Assembly: GCA_903881535.1 (NCBI GenBank)
Contig: CAIRTT010000055.1
Coordinates: 1-58,391 of the forward strand
Reading direction: 5' to 3'
Length of the DNA: 58,391 nt
DNA from: an uncultured Armatimonadota bacterium
GTDB lineage: Bacteria > Armatimonadota > Armatimonadia > Armatimonadales > Armatimonadaceae
Shown: positions 8,289 through 18,319 of the stretch, one piece after another
Numbering within the stretch: the first letter of the stretch is position 1
How the letters are laid out: each line of letters begins with the position of its first letter
Made by a program: the position numbers and the translations under genes
Notes under the pieces: generated by a model
The model's database searches: none
What the model was told of the DNA's origin: nothing
Seen by the model: the letters and a program-made list of their open reading frames with translations, nothing else

Positions 8289-9740
8289 ATGGCAGATCCA
8301 ACAGTCACCCAACAGATAGTCTCCGAAAGCCCCGCAATAGAGGCTTATAAAACGGGCCTTTTAGAGGCGGGAAAAAACCTTACAGATGCCACGGCAAAAA
8401 ACTATGCCGCGGGAAACCCGCTTCTTCCAAACTATCAAGTTGCAGGCCTTTCGCAGGACCAAAAAGATGCGATGGCCATGGGCAAACAGGGCATCGGGGC
8501 GTATACCCCGATGGTTACTGCCGGGGGCCAGAGCCTTGGTGCAGGGGCCTCGTTCCTTGGCCAAGCTGCTAATACGCTGCAGGCCGCAGACACTCGCAAC
8601 CAGTTTGGTGGCGCTCAGGAGTTATACAACCAGGCCGGCCAGACAGCGGGCCAAATTGGTAACTTAGCCAACGTAGCCAACACGGGCCTTGATTACATTA
8701 ACGCAGGCTCCCAGGGCCTTGCACAGGCTCAGCAGCAAGCTGCCTCCGCCACACAAAACGCCGAGCCACAGTTTACAGCAGGTCAGGACACACTGCGGCA
8801 AGGTATTGGTGCATTGCAGGGTGCGGCTCAGGCGTATGATCCCAATAGCGCCCAGGGTTTCATGAATCCGTATCAGCAGCAGGTCATTGATGCGTCCATG
8901 CGCCAAATTGATCGGCAAAATGCAATTGCCCAACAGGGTGTGCAGGCCCAAGCGGCACAGGCGGGCGCGTTTGGCGGCTCTCGCGACGCGATTCAACGCG
9001 CCGAAATGCAAAGAAACGCAGCTGACCAGAAAAACTCCGTCATTGCTAACTTGATGAATCAGGGCTATACACAGGCTCAGGCCCAAGCACAGACCGCATT
9101 TGAGCAACAGCAGGGCCGTCAATTGCAAGCAGGTAGCGCCATTGGCCAAGCCGGGGCAACTCAGGGTTCTTTGGCTGCGCAGCAAGCAGGTGTGGGCCAA
9201 TCGGGTGCCAACTTGCAAGGGCAGTTGGCCAGCTCCCAAGCAAATCTGGGTGCCCAAACGGGCCAACTGGCCGGCACACAAGCGGGGATTTTGGGCCAAC
9301 AGGCTCAATCGCAGGGGGCCTTGGCCCAAGGTATTGGCAACTTGGCTGCTCAGCAGTTTGGCGTGGGCCAACAGATTGCCGGCGGTATTGCTTCAATCGG
9401 CACTCAAGCAGGCAATTTGGGCATGCAGCAAGCGCAGCTGGGCAGTATTGGCCAGCAGATGCAGTCCAACGATGTCAACGCTTTGTCCGCGATCGGTGCT
9501 CAGCAGCAAAAGCAAACCCAAGCAGAGACCGATGCGGCCCGCGCAACCAACGTGCAAAACGCCATGCAGCCTTACCAGCAGTTGGGTTACCTGTCGGATA
9601 TTTACAAAGGGGCCCCATCGACGCAAATGGCTGTTACGCAGCAAAGCGCCCCAGTGCCAAGCGCATTCCAGCAGATTGCCGGATTGGGTATTGGTGCATT
9701 GGGCTCCGTCGCCGCTGCCAGCAAGGCTGGACTTTTCTAA
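8289..9740 (+). CDS. Gln/Ala/Gly-rich virion protein (ejection type)
   Basis: 483 residues, starting 3 bases after the previous stop. From about residue 75 to 400 it is almost entirely Gln, Ala, Gly and Leu in a helical, coiled-coil-like pattern with short imperfect repeats (GQLAGTQAGILGQQAQSQ). The block AFGGSRDAIQRAEMQRN (~230-245) stands out as conserved-looking. The start (QQIVSESPAIEAYKTGLL) and end (AGLGIGALGSVAAASKAGLF) are more ordinary, and the end is hydrophobic. It resembles internal proteins ejected with phage DNA. No enzymatic motif. Confidence 0.65.
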   Translation: MADPTVTQQIVSESPAIEAYKTGLLEAGKNLTDATAKNYAAGNPLLPNYQVAGLSQDQKDAMAMGKQGIGAYTPMVTAGGQSLGAGASFLGQAANTLQAADTRNQFGGAQELYNQAGQTAGQIGNLANVANTGLDYINAGSQGLAQAQQQAASATQNAEPQFTAGQDTLRQGIGALQGAAQAYDPNSAQGFMNPYQQQVIDASMRQIDRQNAIAQQGVQAQAAQAGAFGGSRDAIQRAEMQRNAADQKNSVIANLMNQGYTQAQAQAQTAFEQQQGRQLQAGSAIGQAGATQGSLAAQQAGVGQSGANLQGQLASSQANLGAQTGQLAGTQAGILGQQAQSQGALAQGIGNLAAQQFGVGQQIAGGIASIGTQAGNLGMQQAQLGSIGQQMQSNDVNALSAIGAQQQKQTQAETDAARATNVQNAMQPYQQLGYLSDIYKGAPSTQMAVTQQSAPVPSAFQQIAGLGIGALGSVAAASKAGLF

Positions 9741-9749
9741 GGAAGTGTG

Positions 9750-12221
9750 ATGAACGAAGAGATCCTCAAACGCGACATGTTTTCTAAACCCCTGTCAAAG
9801 GATGCCCGTAACAGTGGCATCATGTCAGGCTTTGAAGACGATATTGATACCTACGGGGAAAACCCTAAGGAGGGGCCCGAGGGCCAAGAAGAACAGAACC
9901 TTGAGGACATGCCGCCCATGGCGCGCACTCCTCAAAACCCTGAAATTCTGATGAACACGCTACGTGGCGATATGCGCTCAGTTGACGCTCGCTACGAGGA
10001 ACTGGCACAGATGGTTGGGGAGCAGGCAGCGCAGGATACTCCCCCTGAAGTGTTGGCCATGCTGCAAATCCAACTTGGCCAGCAAGGTCAACAAGGCGGC
10101 GGTATTGGCGGATTGCCACAAGGTGCAGGCATGATGCCTCCCCCAATGCCCGGCCAAGGAGCTCCCGGCCCACAAGGCGCGGCCCCCGGCGGCATGTCCC
10201 CTATCCCACAAGGACCAATGCCTGCCGCTGGAGGACCCCAAGGCCCTTTTCCGGAGGGCGGGGCTGAGCAGGCTCCGCCGCAGCATTTAGCACACGGCGG
10301 AGAAGTCGGATACTACCCTCCAACAGCTGACGGCATGCCTCCAATGCATGCAGCTTTGGGTGCGTTGATCACTCCTGCCATGCGTTATGGCCAGATGGCC
10401 GCGGAGCGCGTGGGGCCAATCCTGTCCTCTGCAAATGCAACTTTGGGCCGTGCGTTTGCGCAGCCTTCGATGACGCAGCCTTTCCTTGAAAACGTTCGTG
10501 GCCCAGGTGGCCGCTTTACTGCCGAGCAAATACAGCGCGGCGGGGAGATGGTGTACCCCACTTTGACCCAGGGCATGATGAACAGCGCCGCCACATTGGC
10601 GGACAAATACCCACGGATAAGCGCTCTTGGCGGATCGGCGGCAGCCCTGCTGGGGCTGAACAGCTTGCGACCTGATGCTGAAGGGCAAAGCGGTACTTCA
10701 GCACTGGCTGAACAGATTCCTACGGACACGGCAGAAGAGCGCGCAGCACGTATCGAGCGCGCGCGCCAAGAACCTGCGGTCAAAATGAGCTTTGATCAGC
10801 CGTTTACGACTACAAAATCTGATCAGTTTAAATTGCGTGAAGGACCACGGCCCATGCCCCCTGTTGCTGCCCCCGGGGAAGTTGCAGCGCAGGAACCCGC
10901 ACCGCAGGGCGACACGTTGGGCGACTTCATGCAGCAAAAATTGGATGAAGCAAACGCACGTCCAGCATTTGCTGAAGAAGCAAAAACAAATCAGCAATTT
11001 ATTAAAGATGCATTGAAAAACACGGGCACCAAGAGCCGTTTCCAACGTATTGAAGATGCTGCAAACGAGAACATTCCGTTGTTTTCCAAGTTCCTTGGCG
11101 AAGACAAAGAAACCGCCAAAACGAACGCTCTGCTGTTGTTGGCCGATGCAGGCTTTCGTTTTGCCGGTAGCCGTCAGCCTACGGTGGGCATGGCGCTGTC
11201 CGAGGCCCTCAGTGGGGTGCCAAAAGGTTTTGCTGCCTTGGCACAACAAGCAGAAGACCGCAGGATCAAGATCAACACGGTTGCACTGCAGTCTGCGATG
11301 TCCGATGTGGCGCAGCAGGACAAAGATGCCCAAGCCATCAAGATGGAAATCTTGAAAGGCGACATGAAAATGTTGCTGGAGCAGGCGAAGAATGGGCAAA
11401 CGCAAGTTGAGGATGGTGGTGGCGGTCTTCGTATTGCCAAAAACAAACAAGGCGGCTTTATGGGGGTGTCTATTGACCCCAATGACCCAACCGTCAGGAG
11501 TTCGTTGGCAAGCCGCTATACCTTGCGGGACACAGACAACCCTTACGTCGAAAACCGTGGCCAAGCGCCAACATCGGTGGAAACCGATAAGCCGGAACGC
11601 GTTAAGCTAACCAGCACATTGCGCGCCTTGGACAACAGTTTGTCCACATTGGACAACCTCAAGGGAACATACGCAGGGCTGTATAGCCCCGGTACATGGT
11701 TCCAGGACAAGGTCAACAACTTGTTGGTTCCTGTTTCTATGGGCACTATTCGTCCGGATGTTAATCAAGTGGATGCGGCCACCCGCGTCAGCACAGGCTT
11801 GAACACAATCCTGAAGAATATTGCTTCTGCAAATGACAGCGGCCGAGTTGCTGTGCAAGAACAAGAATGGGCCCGTGATACCGCCAAAGGTATTTCTGAC
11901 CCTAACGCGTTCTTCTCCAACAAGGAAATTGCTGCCAAACAGTTCAACAGCATGGAGGCCATGCTGCGCAACTCGCGTCAGCAGGTCTTGACCCAGCTGG
12001 GGTACGAGAATAATGACTATGTCATGCGCACCCCAAATACGGGTACACAAAGCGATCCGTTTACGGTGCCCAAAGACCCTGCGGAACAGAAACGCATGTT
12101 TGTTTTCCTTGGCAGCACGATTGGAAAGCTCCAGGATCCAAAAGCGACTGTGTATTTGCAGCTGCCTAATGGCAAAATAGATGCATTCAACCCAACCCAA
12201 CTGCGTGGATTGATTCAGTAA
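9750..12221 (+). CDS. large virion protein with GGEV motif (ejection type)
   Basis: 823 residues. ATG 9750 is preferred over GTG 9747 because AAGGAAG ends only 1-2 bases before the GTG. The acidic N-terminus (to ~60) is followed by a Pro/Gly/Gln-rich linker (~100-185), the motif HLAHGGEVGYYPP (~182-194), an Ala-rich helical part, then a charged domain (~430-700) and a compact C-terminal domain (~720-823). It sits between two other giant virion genes, and its TAA overlaps the next ATG (TAATG). Function unknown. Confidence 0.65.
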   Translation: MNEEILKRDMFSKPLSKDARNSGIMSGFEDDIDTYGENPKEGPEGQEEQNLEDMPPMARTPQNPEILMNTLRGDMRSVDARYEELAQMVGEQAAQDTPPEVLAMLQIQLGQQGQQGGGIGGLPQGAGMMPPPMPGQGAPGPQGAAPGGMSPIPQGPMPAAGGPQGPFPEGGAEQAPPQHLAHGGEVGYYPPTADGMPPMHAALGALITPAMRYGQMAAERVGPILSSANATLGRAFAQPSMTQPFLENVRGPGGRFTAEQIQRGGEMVYPTLTQGMMNSAATLADKYPRISALGGSAAALLGLNSLRPDAEGQSGTSALAEQIPTDTAEERAARIERARQEPAVKMSFDQPFTTTKSDQFKLREGPRPMPPVAAPGEVAAQEPAPQGDTLGDFMQQKLDEANARPAFAEEAKTNQQFIKDALKNTGTKSRFQRIEDAANENIPLFSKFLGEDKETAKTNALLLLADAGFRFAGSRQPTVGMALSEALSGVPKGFAALAQQAEDRRIKINTVALQSAMSDVAQQDKDAQAIKMEILKGDMKMLLEQAKNGQTQVEDGGGGLRIAKNKQGGFMGVSIDPNDPTVRSSLASRYTLRDTDNPYVENRGQAPTSVETDKPERVKLTSTLRALDNSLSTLDNLKGTYAGLYSPGTWFQDKVNNLLVPVSMGTIRPDVNQVDAATRVSTGLNTILKNIASANDSGRVAVQEQEWARDTAKGISDPNAFFSNKEIAAKQFNSMEAMLRNSRQQVLTQLGYENNDYVMRTPNTGTQSDPFTVPKDPAEQKRMFVFLGSTIGKLQDPKATVYLQLPNGKIDAFNPTQLRGLIQ

Positions 12222-15200
12222 TGGCAACCATAATGAACGCCCGAGGTGAAATGGTCGACCTGACGACAGGGGATGTTGTCGGCCGATCAGAGACTGCGCC
12301 CGTGAGCCAAGAACCACGGTCCGCTGCAGCCCCAGACCTGCCGGTCCCTGAGGGCGACAAGCTAACAGGTTTGGTCAACAACCTGTCCTGGGGCTTTAAC
12401 TCTGCACTTTTTGCTCTCCCCGATGCTGCCACCCGAATGATCGGAAAAGGGCTTGGGTTGGACGAAAAGCAGGTGTTTCAGCTGGGCAAGTTTTTTAACC
12501 GAGGTGAAGTCAACCCTGCCAATGCCGAGCAGCGGTACAGCCGCGCAATTGGAGAAGGTTTGGGCGGAACCTTGCCTTTTACCGGATTACTGGCCTATGC
12601 GGCAAAAGCTGCCCCTATGGTCAAAGTTGCAGAACCTGCTGCGGGCACCTTAAAACAAGTGGCCAATGAGGCCCTCCGGTTTGTCCAAGATAACCCCCGT
12701 TTGGCTGCGGCCACTGATCTGGTCTTTGGTGCAGGCTACGAGACCATGCGCCAAGCGGTCGAAGAAAACGTCGACCCAAACAACCCCAACAAAGGGCTAT
12801 ATAAAGAGCTGATGCCCGCCGCAGCCTTTATTGGCATGCCCATGGCCGTGGCCAATCTGCCCAGTGTGCGCATGGCGGGCTGGGCAAAGAACAAGCTCCA
12901 AGGCGCTTCTGCCAACATGGGCGAGATTGAAAAAGAAACCCTGCAAAACCTCCCCGGAGTGTGGCAGTTGCCCTTGGTCAAAATCGTCCCAACGATGTTG
13001 ATGAAGAACGCGGAAAACAAGCTCGCAAAAGTGTTTGGTCCCATCTCAGAAAGCCCCGAGGCGCAAGAAGCATTAAAGCGCTTGGAAACAGCCCTGATGG
13101 ACCCCGATATTGCCAATGCCGGTTTCCTGTTTGATGCAGCCGAAAAGACAATGTATACCCCCTTGCTTCAGCGCAAGGCGGAGTTGTTGCAACAGTTGGG
13201 GCCCAAGGAACTGGAAGTCACCAAGACCCGTATCAACGAAAATCAGCGCAAACTGCAGGTCCTGTTTGACTCGTTCTCGCCAGAAGCCCGCAAACCTATC
13301 GAGGACGCTTTTCTGGCGGCTCAAACAGAGCGCCAGAACTTTTTCACTAGCTTGTTGAAACAACAAAAGGGCATGACCGACGCGGAAATTATGTCGGTAT
13401 CCGAGCGCCTTGGACCACAGAACATTGACCTGCTAAACGATGAGCTACGTGGTGTTTTGATGTCCCGTATGGAGATGGATGCCAGTGGCCGCGAAAAGAT
13501 CTTGTCCCGCATGGGACTGCGCCAAGGAACCTCTCCTGAGGGACTTCCAATGCCTACCCGCGAGGACGGGAAATCCCTGTTCCAATCGGCAGACATGGAA
13601 GATGCGGCTACTGCCCTGATACAGAAGTACCGTGTCGAACGCCCCTCTATGCGGGCGGATGTGCCCGAGCCCATCCGGTTGCTGGAAAACTTTGTCAAGA
13701 CCCAGCAGATGGCCCGCGAAAAGCTGGAAAGCAGAATGCTTACACAGCTCACGGACAACGCCATTTCTGAGCAGCTGGCTTCGGCCGGCAAAGACCTTCC
13801 TGCTGACTTTCAAAAGGCCATTCGGGATTCGGTCGTCAAAATGGTTCGCGGCGAGAAGGTTAAAGGCAAGGGCCGCGGCGTGTCCGTTGGCGAATTGGCC
13901 GGCACCCCTGACGGCAATGGAAACCTGTCCATTCCAACAGGCATCCCTGGCCGCAAGATCACGATCAATCCGGAGCAGCTGCGCGCTGATGCTGCGCGAA
14001 TTGCAGAAGCCGATACAGGCATTGACATCAACCTGCCGGAAGCCCTGGATTACCTGCAAGCAGCCATTCGTTTTCGCAACGATTCACTGGCCCGTTACAA
14101 CGCTGCGATGCACCGCGGGACTACCCGCATCACCGATGCACAGCGCCACCTTGATACAGGCAGCGCCGTATTCAACGATGTTGAGAAACTGATCCTGGGC
14201 CACGTGCCAAAGATCGCGCGCGAGTACGAAGGCATGAAGATGGTGCTGGATGACTACCGCGCCGGATTTGAGCAAAACTTGCCACTGCTCATGGCCCAGA
14301 AGAAGGGCCGCGGCGATGAGTTTTTGCTGCCCAACGAGGCCTTGTTGCAGAAAGCGTTCTCCAACGCCGATAATTTGCGCCAATTAAACGTGTCCCTGAT
14401 GGGCTCGCCTGATGCAAACGGCCTGCTTGAGCGCGGTGCGGTGGATTGGCTGCGCAGCAAGGGCGTAGTTACCAGCGAAGGCTTGGTCGACCCTAAAAAG
14501 GTCCGTTCCGTGCTGGACAAGAACCGCAACATTGTTGAGGCATTGCCCGCCGATGTACAGGCCAAGCTCAAAAACGAAGTGGCCCTGGCCGATGACTATG
14601 CCACCCGCATGGGAGAGCTAGACACACGGCGCGTGAATGCCAAGAACAACGAGCTCGACACGCTGTTGGCCAAAGCCACACGGCCCGGCGCTGACCCCAA
14701 GCAGACCTTGGTCAAAGCGCTTCAGGACCCGGCCACCATGAACACGTTGGTCACCCACTTGGCCAACGACCCTGAAAACCTCGCCGCGCTACGGCGCTCC
14801 GTCTACGACATTGCCACTGAAGGGGCTCAAGGCGGCGGCGCGCTTAAGAACTTCATTGACCAGAACGAAAAGTCATTGCGTGTCTTATTTAAAGACACTG
14901 CCCACTTTGACAACCTCAAGACCCTGGCCGACCTGCAGCGCCGCGTCAATGCGTTTGCGGATGTCACCGGACAGATCCCTGCGTTTGAGTCGTTAGATTC
15001 GGCTTTAAAGCGTGTTTTTGGCTCAGGCATCCAGTTCCTCACGACCACCATGCGCGAGGCCGCTGTGGGCCGAATTAACCCCTCCACGGGCGCTTTGGCA
15101 TTGATGGTGCGCTTGACTGGTGGACTTGAGAACCAGCTGTACCAGCGAATCTTTACCCGTGCCTTGGAAGACCCCGAGTTTGCCAAGCGGATTACGCACG

Positions 15201-15586
15201 TGGGCACCCCGGAGGAAGCCAAGAAGGTGGCTGCATCGCTGCAGAACATCGGCATCCCTGTGTCTAAGTACGCTCCCGGCGTTGCACGTGCCACGGCCCT
15301 CGAAGCAGGGCGCGAAGCCCGTGCTGGCCAGGAGCTGCCAACTGCTGCGGCAGGCAAGCCTGTCATGCCCGAAACAAGCGCCCGGGATATGCTCAAGCGG
15401 GCCATGCCGCCCGCACCGCCAACACGTGGATCGCAGTTCAATCCTCGCCTGCCCACTACCCCGCCGGCCGCGCCGCAGAACACAAATTTGATGTACCCAG
15501 CGCTGTTTCCGAACGATCCAATCAGCGGTATGCTTCAACAACGGGCCGCGGCTCAGCAGCGGCCTCCGGGCGCGCCACCACAGTAA
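12221..15586 (+). CDS. giant internal virion protein (1121 aa), ejection type
   Basis: 1121 residues. ATG overlaps the previous stop by one base. The N-terminal ~50 residues are disordered. A region with hydrophobic and amphipathic stretches (~55-230: WGFNSALFALPDAATRMIG, GTLPFTGLLAYAAKAA) could contact membrane. Residues ~230-950 are long charged helices, and the last ~90 residues are Pro-rich and disordered. The pattern matches the largest proteins in podovirus ejection modules (compare T7 gp16 by position and size only). No lysozyme or protease motif is evident. Confidence 0.65.
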   Translation: MATIMNARGEMVDLTTGDVVGRSETAPVSQEPRSAAAPDLPVPEGDKLTGLVNNLSWGFNSALFALPDAATRMIGKGLGLDEKQVFQLGKFFNRGEVNPANAEQRYSRAIGEGLGGTLPFTGLLAYAAKAAPMVKVAEPAAGTLKQVANEALRFVQDNPRLAAATDLVFGAGYETMRQAVEENVDPNNPNKGLYKELMPAAAFIGMPMAVANLPSVRMAGWAKNKLQGASANMGEIEKETLQNLPGVWQLPLVKIVPTMLMKNAENKLAKVFGPISESPEAQEALKRLETALMDPDIANAGFLFDAAEKTMYTPLLQRKAELLQQLGPKELEVTKTRINENQRKLQVLFDSFSPEARKPIEDAFLAAQTERQNFFTSLLKQQKGMTDAEIMSVSERLGPQNIDLLNDELRGVLMSRMEMDASGREKILSRMGLRQGTSPEGLPMPTREDGKSLFQSADMEDAATALIQKYRVERPSMRADVPEPIRLLENFVKTQQMAREKLESRMLTQLTDNAISEQLASAGKDLPADFQKAIRDSVVKMVRGEKVKGKGRGVSVGELAGTPDGNGNLSIPTGIPGRKITINPEQLRADAARIAEADTGIDINLPEALDYLQAAIRFRNDSLARYNAAMHRGTTRITDAQRHLDTGSAVFNDVEKLILGHVPKIAREYEGMKMVLDDYRAGFEQNLPLLMAQKKGRGDEFLLPNEALLQKAFSNADNLRQLNVSLMGSPDANGLLERGAVDWLRSKGVVTSEGLVDPKKVRSVLDKNRNIVEALPADVQAKLKNEVALADDYATRMGELDTRRVNAKNNELDTLLAKATRPGADPKQTLVKALQDPATMNTLVTHLANDPENLAALRRSVYDIATEGAQGGGALKNFIDQNEKSLRVLFKDTAHFDNLKTLADLQRRVNAFADVTGQIPAFESLDSALKRVFGSGIQFLTTTMREAAVGRINPSTGALALMVRLTGGLENQLYQRIFTRALEDPEFAKRITHVGTPEEAKKVAASLQNIGIPVSKYAPGVARATALEAGREARAGQELPTAAAGKPVMPETSARDMLKRAMPPAPPTRGSQFNPRLPTTPPAAPQNTNLMYPALFPNDPISGMLQQRAAAQQRPPGAPPQ

Positions 15587-15597
15587 TGGAGTAAAAA

Positions 15598-15987
15598 ATG
15601 GAAATGATTGGACAACTGGTGGGCACCTTGTTTTTAAGCAGGGAAGTAGCCCACCGCGCCCATTTGGCGGTGAAGCCCGTCATGGGCAGCTTTGCTATGC
15701 ACACCAGCCTTGGCGAGTTTTACGACAGCGTCACCGAAATGGCCGACCGCCTGACAGAGGTATATCAGGGCCGTATGGATACCCTGATTGAAATCCCGTA
15801 CCTTGATTTTCCTAAGTCAGAGAACCTTCCAAAAGATATTTTAGGAATCTTGGAAGATCACCTCGACGACATTGAAAGCCTGCGCTACACTGCTGTGGAC
15901 AAGAAGGAAACGATGCTGCAAAACGTGATCGATGAGATCGTTGAGCTTTACAGCCACACCTTCTACAAACTTCGCAATTTCCGCTAG
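15598..15987 (+). CDS. DUF5856-like all-helical (ferritin/Dps-like fold?) protein
   Basis: 129 residues with a TGGAG-type ribosome site before ATG. The sequence is all-helical with LSREVAHRAHLAV, SLGEFYDSVTEMADRL and YQGRMDTL. I recognise these from a small phage family (DUF5856) whose helices resemble the Dps/ferritin bundle. His, Glu and Asp at spaced helix positions could bind metal. It is the last rightward gene before convergent leftward genes and is followed by a hairpin terminator. Role unknown. Confidence 0.7.
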   Translation: MEMIGQLVGTLFLSREVAHRAHLAVKPVMGSFAMHTSLGEFYDSVTEMADRLTEVYQGRMDTLIEIPYLDFPKSENLPKDILGILEDHLDDIESLRYTAVDKKETMLQNVIDEIVELYSHTFYKLRNFR

Positions 15988-16063
15988 ATCTGCGGATTGC
16001 AACAGGCAGTTGCCAGGGGGATAAAGAGACGCGGGCCTACTCCACCTGCGTTTCTCCTGGACT

Positions 16064-16792
16064 TTATGGGCTCACAGGCTGACCATCGGCCTGTGAGCTC
16101 TTTTCTTTGTGGAACCGCTCTACGCGCCGCATCCAAGCGTCCTTGTACTGCGAGAACTCCCGCCCACACGTGACAAATTCTTGCGTCGCACCCGTCTGGT
16201 CCACCATCATCACCACACCGTGATCGATGTCCGTTCCATGCTTGACGTTGTGTGCTACAGCGTACGCGGCCAACTGCAGGAAGTAGTCCTCAATCCAGTT
16301 GCGCTGCTTCATTTTATTGGCTTGTTTGAAGTCAATGATTGAGGGGTTGTTTTTGTACACCGCCACGCAGTCAGATGTGCCTGCATACAGCCCCGGGTGG
16401 TACAGCATCACCTCTGCGCCCCAGACCTCTTGGACGTGCGGAAAGAATGTATCAATGAGCTTGTAGCCCATCCAATAACCACGGACCGCGAGCCATGTGC
16501 GCGGTGTTGGCAGATCGCGGTTCAGCAGCAGCCGCTCCACCACGTTGTGCATGTGGGTGCCCACCGTAGCCGCGTCATTTTTGATGCGCTCCGCTTCTTC
16601 TGGACCAATGCGCGCGGCCCACGAATCAAGGTGCTTGGCGTCTTTGGTGCTCGACAGGATACTGGTGACACTGGGTAGACGTGTCGATTCACCGGGGTGT
16701 ACGTACACACGTCCTTCGGGTGCGTCGATTCTTTGCAGTTTTTCGTACACGTAGCGTTTGTGAACAGGGATGAGTTGCATTAGATGAGCCAT
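16064..16792 (-). CDS. RecB/Cas4-like PD-(D/E)XK exonuclease
   Basis: 242 residues. All core motifs are visible: GTHMHNVVERLL (~78-89, the His and Glu of motif I), AGTSDCVAVY (Asp, ~138-147), IIDFKQ (D-x-K, ~152-157) and QLAAYAVA (QxxxY, ~172-179). This set is typical of Cas4/RecB-type nucleases in phage recombination modules. It would process DNA ends. It overlaps the 3' end of the upstream helicase; ATG 16780 (TAATG overlap) is an alternative start. It forms a two-gene leftward operon with that helicase. Confidence 0.85.
   Translation of the reverse strand: MAHLMQLIPVHKRYVYEKLQRIDAPEGRVYVHPGESTRLPSVTSILSSTKDAKHLDSWAARIGPEEAERIKNDAATVGTHMHNVVERLLLNRDLPTPRTWLAVRGYWMGYKLIDTFFPHVQEVWGAEVMLYHPGLYAGTSDCVAVYKNNPSIIDFKQANKMKQRNWIEDYFLQLAAYAVAHNVKHGTDIDHGVVMMVDQTGATQEFVTCGREFSQYKDAWMRRVERFHKEKSSQADGQPVSP
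16070..16108 (+). terminator. rho-independent terminator for rightward transcripts
   Basis: A 10-bp perfect stem (GCTCACAGGC at 16070-16079 pairs with GCCTGTGAGC at 16089-16098), a 9-base loop, then TCTTTTCTTT. It overlaps the 3' end of the convergent nuclease gene and would stop transcription from the virion/lysis operon. The opposite strand lacks a U-run. Confidence 0.75.
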
Positions 16793-18231
16793 TCTTTCAG
16801 TTTTTCTCCCAGCACTTGGCTGGCGATATTGATCTTGCCGCGCAGGGCCTTGACGATGTGCTCGTCAACTGTGCCCGGAGTGATCAGGTCCACGTAGGTT
16901 ACCTTGTCCGTCTGCCCGATCCGGTGAGCTCGGTCCTCGCTCTGCAGCCTCACTTCCAAGTCGAAGCTGTTGCTGTAGTAAATGACCGTCTTGGCTTGAG
17001 TTAAAGTCAGGCCGTACCCGCCGGTACGAGGGTTGCCCACGAAGAACCGCAGGTCGCTGTTCGGGTCCTGAAACTTCGTCACGATTTCCTGTCGTTCCTG
17101 GGTTTCCGTGTCCCCGTAGTACGTCGCCACACTGGTCATCCCGTACTGCTTTTGGATCGCGTGTTTGACCCGTTCGATGTCCTTGCGATAGTTGGCCCAT
17201 ATGATTACCTTTTCTCCAGTTTCTTCAAGCACGTTCATCAATTCATCAATTCTATTGCTGGGAATATCCAGCTCTGTGCCGTCGTCGAGCTTGACGTGGC
17301 CGCAGCAGATCTGATGCAAGCGCATGAGCTGTGTCAATGCATTGTTGGTCGTCATGAGCCCCCCGTTGACCTCGGCCAGGGCCATGAGCTTCATCTGGTT
17401 GTAGGCCTTTTCCTGCTCCTTGGTGAGCTCGATTTCCCGCATCGTGTAGACCTTGTCAGGCAGGTCCAGGCACTCATCTTTGGTCACGCGAAATGCAAAC
17501 TGATCGAGCTTTTCTTTGAGCTCATCGAGCCTGCGAAAACCCACTACCTGCTTAAATGTGTGCGTGGACATTTTGCGTTCCACAGTGACCGCGTAACGCG
17601 CTTGGAATGAGTAAAAACTGGCGGCGTTCAGATACTGGTTTCCAAGGAATTCGCACTGCGCATAAAGGTCCAGCGGGGTCTTGGTTACTGGCGACCCCGT
17701 AGCAATGCGCCTGTACCGCGCATCACGGCCCACCTTGATGATGCTCTTGGTGCGCTTGGCCTTTTCGTTCTTAATCGTGGTGCTCTCATCAACGGCCATA
17801 AATGCTGTGGTGACACGCAAAAAAGTACGCGCAAATGCAGTGCCTTTTTCGGTGCTGAAAGCCTCGATATTCATGATCAAAATACGCAAGTCATCGACTG
17901 CATTGAGCATGACGCTCATCTCATGCTGCTCCGCTTTGCGCGCCGTGGGCGACCAGCAGGCCATTTTGTAGGGCACATGATCGGGCATATGCTCGGGAAT
18001 CTGGTCCTTGTACCAGTTCCGATACACCCCCTTGGGGGCCACAATTAGCATGGCGTTTATCTTGCCCGTGTCGTACAGCATGGCTGCATTGTTGATAAGC
18101 ATAAAGCTCTTACCAGTGCCCATTTCTGCAAACAAAGCAACACCTTCATCTTTCCAGAAACGGTGCAAATATGCCCCTTGGTGGGCGAACGGTTTGTTCT
18201 TAAACGGGTATCGTTGGAGGGTTAAATCCAT
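16780..18231 (-). CDS. SNF2/SWI2-type superfamily 2 DNA helicase
   Basis: About 483 residues from ATG 18231, which is preceded by AAAGAAAGG and AGAAAG; the frame stays open to 18303 but that would run into the divergent promoter. Motifs: AEMGTGKS (Walker A, ~36-43), VDEST (Walker B/DExx, ~150), ATGSPVTKTP (motif III), WANYRKDIERV, NPRTGGYGLTLTQA (V) and SEDRAHRIGQ (VI, Arg finger). It is an ATP-dependent translocase on dsDNA, common beside phage nucleases and likely used in replication or recombination. Confidence 0.88.
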   Translation of the reverse strand: MDLTLQRYPFKNKPFAHQGAYLHRFWKDEGVALFAEMGTGKSFMLINNAAMLYDTGKINAMLIVAPKGVYRNWYKDQIPEHMPDHVPYKMACWSPTARKAEQHEMSVMLNAVDDLRILIMNIEAFSTEKGTAFARTFLRVTTAFMAVDESTTIKNEKAKRTKSIIKVGRDARYRRIATGSPVTKTPLDLYAQCEFLGNQYLNAASFYSFQARYAVTVERKMSTHTFKQVVGFRRLDELKEKLDQFAFRVTKDECLDLPDKVYTMREIELTKEQEKAYNQMKLMALAEVNGGLMTTNNALTQLMRLHQICCGHVKLDDGTELDIPSNRIDELMNVLEETGEKVIIWANYRKDIERVKHAIQKQYGMTSVATYYGDTETQERQEIVTKFQDPNSDLRFFVGNPRTGGYGLTLTQAKTVIYYSNSFDLEVRLQSEDRAHRIGQTDKVTYVDLITPGTVDEHIVKALRGKINIASQVLGEKLKEWLI

Positions 18232-18260
18232 AATCTTTCTGCCTTTCTTTAAAACAGGTG

Positions 18261-18288
18261 TTGACAACCTGCAAAAGTATTGTACACT
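18261..18288 (+). promoter_or_regulatory. sigma70-like promoter for the rightward replication operon
   Basis: TTGACA at 18261-18266, a 16-bp spacer and TACACT at 18283-18288, 32 bases before the GTG of the first gene. It lies in the 88-bp divergent gap between the helicase and replication operons. It is one of the best matches to the bacterial housekeeping promoter in the window, so early transcription by host polymerase is likely. Confidence 0.75.
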
Positions 18289-18319
18289 AACCCTACGTTT
18301 CAAGAAAGGATAGTGTAAC

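Noticed and set aside
8664..9371. 235-codon leftward ORF inside the Gln-rich virion gene
   Set aside because: Antisense shadow of a biased Gln/Ala sequence; no start signal.
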